A DNA stretch of 64,000 nt from Symsagittifera roscoffensis (Eukaryota > Xenacoelomorpha > Acoela > Convolutidae), in the NCBI RefSeq assembly GCF_963678635.1, contig NC_087063.1:57916759-57980758 (forward strand). The letters run 5' to 3'. The first letter of the stretch is position 1. The number at the start of each line of letters is the position of its first letter. Under the pieces are notes generated by a model. The model worked only from the letters and a program-made list of their open reading frames with translations. It had not been told where the DNA came from and did not search any database. The position numbers were made by a program, and so were the translations under genes. Below, piece by piece: positions 32,946 through 42,734 of this stretch.

Positions 32946-34374
32946 CTAGTTTGTAGTGTCCCGCCCACCATTAACTCTGGTTTTACACTCGTCAAGATTA
33001 GTGAGGCTTCTTGCCAGATCCAGTTTCGCCCATTCCTCGTCAAATCGTCCAGGCTTCGGAGTTGCTGCATTATTCATCCTTCTCCTCGTTGTTTCATCCG
33101 TGTAGGCAAACTGCGTATACTGCATCGCGCCGGCATTTCTGCCTACGAAGCACGGGTCCATCATCTCGTAGAATTTCGCTACCCTCCTTTCGTTAGTTTC
33201 GAAGGCTCTTAACCTAGGGGTTGTACTACGGAGTCTGCTACGAGCAACATCCTTCTAATCAAGGGAAATTCAGGGATATCTTCTGGCAGTTTCTTGTAAT
33301 CACCCATCCTTTCTTGTCTTCTCTCAATTTATGATTCGCTGCAGTCAGTCCAGGAACTCTTGCAATTTCGCCGTTCGTTTTATTGTAGGGCCTTTAATTC
33401 CAGAGCTTCGGGAATACCTCGATGTGCCCTCTATCCACTTCTCCCATCCTATCACGGAAGTGATCATCAATTTTTATGACGGTCATCTCCTGCTCTGATA
33501 TCTTTGCGAATAACGAGTCCTCACTCATTATCTCTCGTAGGGCGAGCTGTTCACACCAGTTAAGGGCGCTTCCATCCGCTGCTGATATGAGATTCAAGTG
33601 CAACACCGACCTCCTGTAAGCCTCCACTTAACGTCAGGGAACGCAAACGTGACTGCCGGACCGTAAATCACTGTTACGAGCTCCGTGAGTCCTCTGATCA
33701 GTGCTAAGGGATCGGTTTTCATGGCCAAACTTAGGTCAGTTAACAGGGGCATACCCCCAGCATGACGTCGCTTGTCTTCTTCCTTCTGCATTGGCTCATC
33801 ATCTCCTGTTCCAAAGCGACTCTGATGCAGGAGATATTGGATAGGAGTATGTCGCAGATCTCTTATCTTGGTCCAGGAATCAGTGGGTCGCTTCACGTCA
33901 AACCTCCTCACGTTCTCTCTCATCTGCTCCGGGTAGCGGGTCGGATTCATAAATCCTCCTAAGTTCCCGTGCGTTATCGCAATTAGCGTCAAAAGTCCCT
34001 CTAGCCGCAAAATATGCGTTCCTTCGGTGAGCAGTATTACTTGTCCCCTCGCAAAGTTCTCCGCTCCAAAAGTCACGAACAGGGCTAGTAGTTCCACGAT
34101 CGATACTTCTCCGACTGCTTGGAGGAACTCTTGAATCAGGTATCGAGAAAGCGATGGGTAAAATTTTGCAGGAAGGACGCGTTCCATCCGGCTCCCAACC
34201 CTTCCAGCATGCTGTCAGTCCGGTCAAAGCCTTCTTCTCCTTTACATTCTGTGTCCAGAAAGCTTCCAGGGTAACTTGGCACACTCTGTTTACAAACTCG
34301 GCTGACTTCTCTTCGGCATTTTCGGCCAGGTCTACCTCTTTAACCAGGTAGGCATGGATCTTCTTGATCATCAC
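32946..34374 (-). pseudogene. V1 helical protein, C-terminal half
   Basis: Minus ORFs 33898-34374, 33594-34187, 33394-33627 and 32946-33164 overlap in different frames and read as one damaged protein. Landmarks: MIKKIHAYLVKEVDL, TLEAFWTQNVKEKKALTGL, LIAITHGNLGGFMNPTRYP, RHTPIQYLLHQSRFG, VTFAFPDVKWRLTGG, EQLALREIM and MMDPCFVGRNAGAMQYTQF. It is rich in helices and aromatic residues and has no catalytic motif. A nucleocapsid-type RNA-binding protein is possible but unsupported by a diagnostic signature. The ORF 33898-34374 reads into the wrong frame after about residue 78. Confidence 0.5.
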
Positions 34375-34749
34375 TGGGTCTCGCTAGAAAGGGTCCGTGC
34401 CCAATGCGGCTACTCGAGGGGTCAAGTGCAGCCACTTGTTAGCCTCTGGTTTCGTTCTCAAGACCATCGCTTCCAAGTGAGCTCTTGTCTCCTTAGAATT
34501 CTTCCTTCTTTCTCCTTCCTCTTTCTTTTCCATTCCTCGGAACCATAAGTCGATAGACATCGCTACTATTACTCGATGGTTATTGTCAATTCCGGGTCGA
34601 AATGAAGAGCTCGACCTTTATTTCGTCCAGTCGCTCCTGGAAGACTCGGTTCATCCAGACTTGTCCTTCTATACTATCAAAGTGGATTCCATCGGTGGTT
34701 ACTCTGACCTGATCCAGAGCTCTGAGCTCGTGTTTAATGTCCATGATGA

Positions 34750-36131
34750 TCATCCGTCTAGCATTCCGATCGCCAGATTACTCAGTATGTTGTTCCACCT
34801 GATGACTCCTTTGTTATGCCTCCCTCCTGTTGATGTCAACTTTCTTGTGCTCATCGGTACGGTGCAGACGGTCAGTACCGCGCATTTGAATTTCTGCCAG
34901 AGAATAGTGAATAGGCACATCATCATAGATTCCCATTGTGCTTCTTCCTCATCTGAGCCTCGAGACACATTGTTTTTCTTTATTAGGATCATTATGTTAG
35001 GAATCCTTCCTGGGTTCATTAGCTCCACCATTCTATATAGCTGGGCTATCGTGACACATCCAAAGGCTATCACCGTAGTAATCCAAGATGTTCTCAGGTT
35101 TTGGAGAACTCTCACCAAACTGTAACCCAGTATCAAATGAGATGTCTCGAGTGGCGGTTGTTGCATGTTTATCGCCGGACTCCAAGTCGATCGATTAAAG
35201 CAGGCTCGCGGATCCGCTTCCGGAACTCCTGTGAAGTTATTCTTCACCTGATTTTTCCTCTGCACATCAAACACTCCCGTTTTCTTTATCGTTTCTCGGG
35301 AGAGTTGCACTCTGTCCGTGTCGACTATTCCTCCATAGGGTGCAGTCACCCCGGAACCTGGCGCATTCCTATTAACGACTAGTCGTCCTGCTGTTTCTAT
35401 CAATTTCCGCACTGTCTCCTCCACAACTGGGTCACCTAGGGTATCACTTGGATCCGGGATCGTCACTCCTCCTGCCGTTGTCGGCAGTCGCACCTCCGTC
35501 GTCTGACTTAGTTCGCCAGGCGTTAGGAGCTTCATCGGGGACTGCCCACGAGAAATATTCCTCACAGGTATCGCTTTTTCTACTGCCGTCGTCAACGCCA
35601 GCCGTTCCGATCGCTCTTTATAATTTTGCCTCAAGCGTTCTATTTCTTGACCCTTCTTCTTGGTGCAATCTTCAAACAGTTTCATCCACATGTCGCTGCC
35701 TTCTTCTACACTGAGCATAGTCTTAGTCACTTGATCTAGCTCTCTTCTGGTCTTCTCCAGTTCTTGCATCGTCTCGTTCGTCTGAACTTCTTCTTCTTCT
35801 TCTTCTCTTGCCCCTTTTATCTCACCTGGTTGGTAGGTCCTGGAACTTCGCAACCCAGGGTGAGAGAGCCCCGTTTCTCCACCTCATTACCCTCTTGTTT
35901 GGGCGGTCTAATACTCCTCTTTCTCCATATGCGGCTATCAATAAGACTTCCGGGGGCGGTCCCCACGGTTATCACGCCCTAAGATGTTTATTAAGGCGAC
36001 CAGCAACATGACTACCTCGGGTCCTCCAGAGCAAAGTCTCGATCCATCAGCCGATGATAGATCGCATCTATCATCGGTTCTACATATGCCTCCGCTAGAC
36101 CCATCATTTCATTCAAATCGAAGTTGTCCAT
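34750..36131 (-). pseudogene. V1 helical protein, N-terminal half with coiled coil
   Basis: An ATG at 36131 opens MDNFDLNEMMGLAEAYVEPM. The frame is lost after ~40 codons near 36000, and the protein continues as VVMLLVALINILGRDNRGDRP. ORF 34750-35853 carries a Glu-rich stretch (EEEEEE), a coiled coil (ELEKTRRELDQVTKTM ... QEIERLRQNYKERSERL), a Pro/Thr-rich linker, and two hydrophobic helices (SWITTVIAFGCVTIAQLY, WESMMMCLFTILWQKF). The start lies ~380 bp after the stop of the macrodomain ORF of Gypsy copy C, same strand. The first ~300 bp are duplicated at 39570-39901. Confidence 0.55.
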
Positions 36132-36513
36132 TTCGTTAGATTCGATTTGATTATCAGTTTGTTGAATTGAAATCTGATGAATGATTAAATGAGCAATCAG
36201 GATCTAGAAAAGAAGTCGATGATATCACATTTGTCAGCGTACTCCAAATTTGTATTTAAATTTATTTAAAACAGTCAGATAAAAAAATGTTGATGTTAAA
36301 ATATATTAAAATCAGTTTATTGCTAAAATTTCGGAAGTTGACTTAAAAATGGACAGTCCAAACTTTGGATCTATTCCTAAGATTGTCATTCGATTATTCA
36401 ACGTCGCTAATCCCTTCGTGCCCAGGGTCTTAATGACATAACACAACACACAAATCACACACAACACACATAGTATGACACCTTCCTGCATGCAACCTAA
36501 ACTCAGCCTATAC
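36132..36513. other. gap between Gypsy C macrodomain and V1 start
   Basis: AT-rich, repeated at 39902-40273. On the plus strand it has a CA-rich stretch (ACACAACACACAAATCACAC) near 36440-36470. No LTR-like sequence like that at 51507 is present, and no ORF. If Gypsy and V form one element this is an inter-ORF region. Confidence 0.55.
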
Positions 36514-37223
36514 TCAAAAAAACTTCTTATGTAAGTATACTTGTATGTTTGTATCAGAAAAGATTACGTGTATCAGTACATTAGCTCCCGTGCATGCAGT
36601 CGTCCTCGGATCGGGTCGTATACTGGAAGCGAGAGTTCCTTTACCTCCATTTACAAGGAAGTCTCTCAGTCTCGGCAAGGACAAGACCAAGTTTTCCGGG
36701 TCCACATGCCGCTTCTCCGTCGCCCTCGTCACCAAAAAGCATAAATACTTTCCTGGTATCTGCGAAGACGCCTGATGCGAGGCTGCTACGCCTCCTATTC
36801 CTGGTCTTTGCTTCCAAAGAAATTCGATGTTTTTATATTCTCTCTTAAAATCCGCTGCTAACGCTGTCCTAAATTCAAGTCCGGTGTGATCGCTATCGCA
36901 CATGATCTATTTATAAGTATAAAAACGCTATCTGTCAATATTATGCTACTTGAGTACTCATTTGTCAAGTTAAAATATGACTCAACTACTCTCCCTATAT
37001 CCGGTTTCTTAGGGTCCTGGCCTGTTTCTACTTCTAGATCACCTGTCTCTCTCGCTATTATTAATTTTTTTATTAATAATTTTTCAGTGTGGGTAAGTCC
37101 TACCCCCACTTCCCGGACAAAAAATATCCATCGACGTTCTCGTCGACCGCATACCGGATAAAAAATCGAGGTTGGACTCAGGAATGAGTAATTGCCCTTC
37201 CTGGGCAGCCCAGGAAGGATCAT
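36514..37223 (-). pseudogene. macrodomain, Gypsy copy C
   Basis: Two minus ORFs (36858-37223 and 36514-36903) in different frames cover the domain. The first shows LLIKKLIIARETGDLEVE, IILTDSVFILINRSCAIAIT; the second ADFKREYKNIEFLWKQRPG, GKYLCFLVTRATEK, LPRLRDFLVNGG and TNIQVYLHKK. The order is that of copy A, with about half the residues identical. Copy C still has the N-terminal strand-and-loop segment that copy B lacks. The last part of the pocket region (SIRPDPRTTACTGANVLIHVIF) replaces the SMPVYDPNRG segment of copy A. Confidence 0.7.
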
Positions 37224-37860
37224 CCCTTTCGGTTTGTATGTATTTCATGCTCTCACGGTCTTCATCTTGAATCGTGACACTGGTCTCCTTTGGGTCCGAC
37301 GTCATTTCGTTCAGCCATTGCAAGACACGCAGATTTTTCAAGTCTTGTTCGTGAGATTGCTGTTGCTCGTCGTCGAATTCTACCTCGGGCTTAGACCGGT
37401 CATCGATCCACTCCTCGTCGCGGTCGTCGACTATGTCGATGTCTTGTGACACGGTTATTTCTTCTAGACCTACCAGTTCTTCTACTATTTTCTTCAAATC
37501 TATTCTGTCCACTAGGAATTCATCTCTGTAAGGATTGTATTTCTTCGTGAGTCTTGTCCTGTCACTCTGTCGAGTCTGTATCGTAAACGGAAGGTCTGTT
37601 TGCAAACTCTTGGGGACCTCCATCTGTTCGGGGTCTTGCCAGTCCTCTTCTGCGTAGGGTAAGGTTTGTTCATCTGCTTCAATCACCTCATTGGGATCCA
37701 GGTCCAGTGGTGGGTTTGATCCTTCCTCTACGACCTCATTACCATCATTCTTTCCCCTGGTGCCCTTCTCGTTGACCTCGCAGGCAGGGTCTACCCCCTT
37801 CCATGTCTGCAGGTATACACCAGTCTTCCGTAGATGGGTTGTGTGACTTAAAATTTTCAT
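37084..37860 (-). CDS. post-integrase acidic linker, Gypsy copy C
   Basis: Open for 258 codons. Very acidic with DD, EE and QQQ runs (EFDDEQQQSHEQDL), a basic stretch RTRLTKKYNPYRDEF, and the C-terminal VPESNLDF-like segment before the macrodomain. It has no known domain. Near-identical to residues 1-230 of the copy B ORF, including the ETSVTIQDED segment. Confidence 0.65.
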   Translation of the reverse strand: MKILSHTTHLRKTGVYLQTWKGVDPACEVNEKGTRGKNDGNEVVEEGSNPPLDLDPNEVIEADEQTLPYAEEDWQDPEQMEVPKSLQTDLPFTIQTRQSDRTRLTKKYNPYRDEFLVDRIDLKKIVEELVGLEEITVSQDIDIVDDRDEEWIDDRSKPEVEFDDEQQQSHEQDLKNLRVLQWLNEMTSDPKETSVTIQDEDRESMKYIQTERDDPSWAAQEGQLLIPESNLDFLSGMRSTRTSMDIFCPGSGGRTYPH

Positions 37861-38229
37861 AGTGAGCGGTTCGGCCGATACTCAGTCTGTAGTCTGTAAA
37901 AACGTCCCTCCTTGTGCACTTCCGTAATCATGAAGGGCCCCCTTGACTTCTTTAGGAGCTTTTTCGTTCCTTTCGGTGGTATAACGTTTTGAAATACCCA
38001 TACGTAGTCTCCTACCGAGTAAGTTTTGCACCAGCTGCTTTTTTATCGAACTTTTTTCTCTGGCTTTCCTATGCGTGCTGAGTGTTCGGTCTATAAAAGT
38101 CGTTTAGTTCTTGTTGACGTCCAATCACATCTCATACGTAGACCTTGGGTGATGTTTTTCCCCTCATTTTCTGGGTAAAAGAAAGTCTAAGGCAAAGACT
38201 TCTCGTGTCTGGTTAACATCATGTGTGGA

Positions 38230-39062
38230 CTAGCTCCGGTGGTGGAGTGGTGCGTGTTGTTGTAAGCTCCCATTACCTGTGGAAGGTATCTGTCGCAATC
38301 GGCCATGTACGTGGAACAATATACCCTCAGCATCGACACCAGCGTCCAATTTTGCCTCATTTGTCTGGGGATGATATGTCGTGGAGTGAACTTGAGCCAC
38401 CTGTAAGCGTCTCATGTGAGCGTCTCAAGTTCTCCCACGAAAGCTGTTCCGTTATCGGATTGAAACCTCATGGGACAACCATGTCTCGCTATCCACGTAT
38501 GGATTATATGATCGCACGTCTCTTTTGCTGAGGCAGTTATGCAGGGCACGGCCTCTGAACAGTTCGTGCAGGGCACGGCCTCTGCATAACACCTGATTAT
38601 AGCCACTGTCTGTCATACATATTTTCTGTTGGTCAATCTTCACCACCTCGTTGAATTTAGATGTCTTGATCGACTGCAAAGGAAATCGCAATTTCCTTGG
38701 ATCCTTGACCTGTTGTCATGACAGACATAGTGTTACTCACTTCATGCATGCCTTCTTCATTCCAGGCCACTCAAAGCGCTTCAGGATCCTCTGGTATACT
38801 TTGTCAATTCCCTGATGGCCCATCTGATCATGCGACCTGGATAAAAGTCTGTCTGATAGAAATGCGGCAACAATATCGCGTTATATTCGTACAGGACTTT
38901 GTCTTCTTCTATTCTCTTACAAGCCATGATTCCGTCCTTGTTCAGATATAACCTTCCCTCTTTTTGCATAAAGTACTGTCTCAGAACACGGTAATTGTCT
39001 TCCTCTAGGTCACCTTTACCCGGAGAACCATTCTCGATCCAACTTTTCAGGTTGCTTGTCAT
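38230..39062 (-). pseudogene. integrase fragments, Gypsy copy C
   Basis: Pieces in three frames: zinc-domain flank (GIMACKR ... MIRWAIRELTKY), core with KIDQQKICMTDSGYNQ, HTWIARHGCPM and FQSDNGTAFVGEL, and a C-terminal part. The segment that in copy A reads VIIDHFTKLAEAV is replaced by a 27-bp duplication (38541-38585, GCAGGGCACGGCCTCTG twice). The same lesion is in copy B. Confidence 0.75.
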
Positions 39063-39227
39063 GCGACCTCTTCTCTGCGCCCTTAGAAGATCCGAGAGTC
39101 TTTATCTCGCCTTCAAGTACGTCTTCATGACCCTCAATTGACTATTCACTTCATCGTGTTGATGCGTGTCATCTTCCATCTTCACGCACCAAATTTACGC
39201 CAAAGGCTCTATCTCTTGTCTGAAGGG

Positions 39228-39779
39228 TTAAAGATCAGGCCTGACTACTTCTTTCTGCGGCAACAAACTCATCGATCGTTTTGATAAGGCTTTTGTTTCT
39301 AGATCATCCGCTGCGTTGTCAAAGACTGTTTTTCTGGGTACAAGGTAGCGATCACTGTTAGGGTATTGATATACCTCTCTGTCCACGTCTCTTGCTCGAG
39401 TCTCCATTAGCAACGTGTGGATCGCTAGCTCTGACAAATCCGATCCTGTGCTCGAGTTCCTTTCTGAGTAAGTGTCAATCCCTGAATTCCTCGAGTCGTC
39501 AGCAACTGAAGAATCTGTCACTGAGCATGTTTCTTCTTCGGGATCAGTTTTATGTGTTGGCAGAGGCATCTCACCTGGTTGGTAGGTCCTGGAATTTCGC
39601 AACCCAGGCTCGTTCGCCAAGTCACTTCCTGAGAGAGCCCCGTTTCTCCACCTCATTACCCTCATGTTTGGGCGGTCTAATACTCCTCTTTCTCCATATG
39701 CATTTATCAATAAGACTTCCGTGGGGCGGTCCCCACGGTTATCACGCCCTAAGATGTTTATTAAGGCGACCAGCAACAT
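39228..39779 (-). pseudogene. chimaeric ORF: V1-type start fused to Gypsy pol linker
   Basis: The first ~70 codons (LLVALINILGRDNRGDRPTE, RWRNGALSGSDLANEPGLRN, SRTYQPGE) are the V1-type N-terminal region; the rest (THKTDPEEETCSVTDSS, LAIHTLLMETRAR) is the Gypsy pol linker of 42735-43106. The join at about 39560 is in frame and is the breakpoint of the 3.7 kb tandem duplication. It is a fortuitous fusion, though open for 183 codons. Confidence 0.7.
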
Positions 39780-39901
39780 GACTACCTCGGGTCCTCCAGA
39801 GCAAAGTCTCGATCCATCAGCCGATGATAGATCGCATCTATCATCGGTCCTACATATGCCTCCGCTAGACCCATCATTTCATTCAAATCGAAGTTGTTCA
39901 T
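39570..39901 (-). pseudogene. V1-type 5' fragment (duplicate)
   Basis: Starts at an ATG at 39901 (MNNFDLNEMMGLAEAYVGPM), shares the same frame loss after the ALEDP codons as the copy at 36131, and is cut at the duplication junction. It retains 30 bp (GGCTCGTTCGCCAAGTCACTTCC region, near 39610-39635) missing in the copy near 35860, so the two differ by a small indel. Confidence 0.75.
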
Positions 39902-40273
39902 TTCGTTAGATTCGATTTGATTATCAGTTTGTTGAATTGAAATCTGATGAATGATTAAATGAGCAATCAGGATCCAGAAAAGAGGTCACTGATATTACAT
40001 TTGTCAGCGTTACTCTAATTTTGTATTGAAATTTATTTAAAACAGTCAGATAAAAAAACTTTGATGTTAAAATGTTTTAAAATCAGTTTATTGCTAAAAT
40101 TTCGAAAGTCGACCTAAAAATGGACAGTCCTTACTTTGGATCTATTCCTAAGATTGTCATTCGATTATTCAACGTCGCTAATCCCTTCGTACCGAGGGTC
40201 TTAATAACATAACACAACACACAAATCACACACAACACACATAGTATGACACCTTCCTGCATGCAACCTAAAC
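39902..40273. other. gap between Gypsy B macrodomain and V1-type start
   Basis: Near-identical to 36132-36513. No gene. Confidence 0.6.
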
Positions 40274-41374
40274 TCAGCCTATACTCAGAATTTTTTTTAA
40301 ATGTAAGTGTACTTGTATGTTAGTATCAGAAAAGATTACGTGTATCAGTACATTAGCTCCCGTGCATGCAGTCGTCCTCGGATCGGGTCGTATACTGGAA
40401 GCGAGAGTTCCTTTACCTCCCTTTACAAGGAAGTCTCTCAGTCTCGGCAGGGACGAGACCAAGTTTTCCGGGTCCACGTGCCGCTTCTCCGTCGCCCTCG
40501 TCACCAAAAAGCATAAACACTTTCCTGGTATCTGCGAAGACATCTGAGGCAAGGCTGCTACGCCTCCTATTCCTGGTCTTTGCTTCCAAAGGAATTCTAT
40601 GTTTTTATATTCTCTATTAAAATCCGCTGCGAACGCTCTCCTAATTTCATGTCCGGTCGACCGCATACCGGATAATAAATCGAGGTCGGACTCAGGAATG
40701 AGTAACTGCCCTTCCTGGGCAGCCCAGGAAGGATCATCCCTTTCGGTTTTTATGTATTTCATGCTCTCACGGTCTTCATCTTGAATCGTGACACTAGTCT
40801 CCTTAGGGTCCGACGTCATTTCGTTCAGCCATTGCAAGACACGCAGATTTGTCAAGTCTTGTTCGTGAGATTGCTGTTGCTCGTCGTCGAATTCTACCTC
40901 GGGTTTAGACCGGTCATCGATCCACTCCTCGTCGCGGTCGTCGACTATGTCGATGTCTTGTGACACGGTGATTTCTTCTAGACCTACCAGTTCTTCCACT
41001 ATTTTCTTCAAATCTATTCTGTCCACTAGGAATTCATCTCTGTAAGGATTGTATTTCTTCGTGAGTCTTGTCCTGTCACTCTGTCGAGTCTGTATCGTAA
41101 ACGGAAGGTCTGTTTGCAAATTCTTGGGGACCTCCATTTGTTCGGGTTCTTGCCAGTCCTCTTCTGCGTAGGGTAAGGTTTGTTCATCTGCTTCAATCAC
41201 CTCATTGGGATCCAGGTCCAGTGGTGGGTTTGATCCTTCCTCTACGACCTCATTACCATCATTCTTTCCCCTGGTGCCCTTCTCATTGACCCCGCAGGCA
41301 GGGTCTACCCTCTTCCATGTCTGCAGGTATACACCAGTCTTCCGTAGATGGGTTGTGTGACTTAAAATTTTCAT
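40274..41374 (-). CDS. post-integrase linker fused to truncated macrodomain, Gypsy copy B
   Basis: A single open frame of 366 codons. Residues 1-230 are the acidic linker, and from about residue 245 the macrodomain C-terminal two thirds follow (AADFNREYKNIEFLWKQRPG, GGVAALP, CLCFLVTRATEK, LPRLRDFLVKGG, TNIQVHL). Relative to copy C a ~258-bp deletion (between 36885 and 37142 of C, with a 2-bp match at the join) removed the N-terminal strands that hold part of the ADP-ribose pocket, yet kept the frame. The ORF shows that linker and macrodomain belong to one polyprotein or ORF. Confidence 0.7.
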   Translation of the reverse strand: MKILSHTTHLRKTGVYLQTWKRVDPACGVNEKGTRGKNDGNEVVEEGSNPPLDLDPNEVIEADEQTLPYAEEDWQEPEQMEVPKNLQTDLPFTIQTRQSDRTRLTKKYNPYRDEFLVDRIDLKKIVEELVGLEEITVSQDIDIVDDRDEEWIDDRSKPEVEFDDEQQQSHEQDLTNLRVLQWLNEMTSDPKETSVTIQDEDRESMKYIKTERDDPSWAAQEGQLLIPESDLDLLSGMRSTGHEIRRAFAADFNREYKNIEFLWKQRPGIGGVAALPQMSSQIPGKCLCFLVTRATEKRHVDPENLVSSLPRLRDFLVKGGKGTLASSIRPDPRTTACTGANVLIHVIFSDTNIQVHLHLKKILSIG

Positions 41375-41518
41375 AGTGAGCGGCCCGGCCGATAGTCAGT
41401 CTGTAAAAACGTCCCTCCTTGTGCACTTCCGTAATCATGAAGGGTTCCCTCGACTTCTTTAGGAGTTTTTTCGTTCCTTTCGGTGGTATAACGTTTTGAA
41501 ATACCCATACGTAATCTC

Positions 41519-42476
41519 CTACCGAGTTAGTTTTGCACCAGCTGCTTTTTTATCGAATTTTTTCCTCTGGTTTTCTTGTGCGAGCTGAGTGTTCGGTCTA
41601 CAAAAGTCGTTTAATTCTTGTTGACGTCTAATCACATCTCTTACGTAGACCTTGGTTGATGTTTTCCCCCTCATTTCTGGGTTAAAAAAAGTCAAGAGCA
41701 AACACTTCTCGTGTCCGGTTAACATCATGTGTGGACTAGCTCCGGTGGTGGAGTGTTGCGTGCTGTTGTAAGCTCCCATTAACTAATGAAGGTATCTGTC
41801 GCAATCGGCCATGTACCTGGAACACTATACCCTCAGCATCGATACCAGCGTCCGATTTTGCCTCGGCGATTTTGCCTCATTTGTCTGGGGATGATATGTC
41901 GCGGAGTGAACTTGAGCCACCTGTAAGCGTCTCAAGTTCTCCCACGAAAGCTGTTCCGTTATCGGATTGAAACGTCATGGGACAACCATGTCTCGCTATC
42001 CACGTATGGATTATATGATCGCACGTCTCTTTTGCTGAGGCAGTTATGCAGGGCACGGCCTCTGAACAGTTCGTGCAGGGCACGGCCTCTGCATAACACC
42101 TGATTATAGCCACTGTCTGTCATACATATTTTCTGTTGGTCAATCTTCACCACCTCGTTGAATTTAGATGTCTTGATCGACTGCAAAGGAAATCGCAATT
42201 TCCTTGGATCCTTGACTTGTTGTCATGACAGACATGCTGTTACCCACTTCACGCATGCCTTCTTCATTCCAGGCCACTCAAAGCGCTTCAGGATCCTCTG
42301 GTATACTTTGTCAATTCCCTGATGGCCCATCTGATCATGTGACCTGGATAAAAGTCTGTCTGATAGAGTTGCGGCAACACTATCGCGTTATATTCGTACA
42401 GGACTTTGTCTTCTATTTTTCTCTTACAAGCCATGATTCCGTCCTTGTTCAGATATAACCTTCCCTCTTTTTGCAT
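41519..42476 (-). pseudogene. integrase fragments, Gypsy copy B
   Basis: ORFs 42288-42476, 41959-42198, 41877-42113 and 41519-41779 in different frames: GIMACKRKIEDKVLYEYNAI, the KIDQQKICMTDSGYNQ strand, FQSDNGTAFVGEL, and YNSTQHSTTGASPHMMLTG of the C-terminal core. The hallmark segment around the Asp of VIIDHFT is lost and a 27-bp duplication lies there (42048-42092). Inactive. Confidence 0.8.
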
Positions 42477-42734
42477 AAATTACTGTCTCAGAACACGGTA
42501 ATTGTCTTCCTCTAGGTCACCTTTATCCGGAGAACCATTCTCGATCCACCTTTTCAGGTTGCTTGTCATGCGATCTCTTCTCTGCGCCCTTAGAAGATCC
42601 GAGAGTTTTTATCTCGCCTTCAAGTACGTCTTCATGACCCTCAATTGACTTTTCACTTCATCGTGTTGATGCGTGTCATCTTCCATCTTCACGCACCAAA
42701 TTTACGCCAAAGGCTCTATCTCTTGTCTGAAGGG

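Larger units (their letters stand above)
28969..36131 (-). mobile_element. unknown virus-like multi-ORF element V1 (degenerate)
   Basis: A ~7.2 kb minus-strand series of ORFs without RT, protease or integrase motifs. In order: a helical/coiled-coil protein (36131 to ~33400), an acidic repeat-bearing protein (32836-32384, 32348-32061), and a long region (31931-28969) that is homologous to V2 (62881-60370). Stops and frameshifts are frequent, so it is an old genomic copy. The layout (large helical protein, acidic disordered protein, further proteins, no obvious enzyme) recalls the nucleoprotein/phosphoprotein end of some negative-strand RNA viruses, but I found no diagnostic motif and this is only a hypothesis. 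Confidence 0.6.
36514..39560 (-). mobile_element. Gypsy copy C: integrase to macrodomain only, part of a tandem duplication
   Basis: Matches 40274-43065 of copy B with ~95% identity, including shared lesions in the integrase core. It contains, on the minus strand, a pol linker with Ser/Asp-rich segment (39228-39557), integrase pieces (39062-38781, 38691-38452, 38606-38412), the post-integrase linker (37860-37084) and the macrodomain (37223-36514). The 5' half of the element is absent; the copy is joined at about 39560 to the V1-type start of the next unit. Confidence 0.85.

Noticed and set aside
28969-36131. Reading V1 as an RNA virus polymerase or glycoprotein
   Set aside because: No GDN/GDD-type polymerase motif, no signal peptide plus membrane anchor arrangement, no conserved Cys pattern of a glycoprotein.
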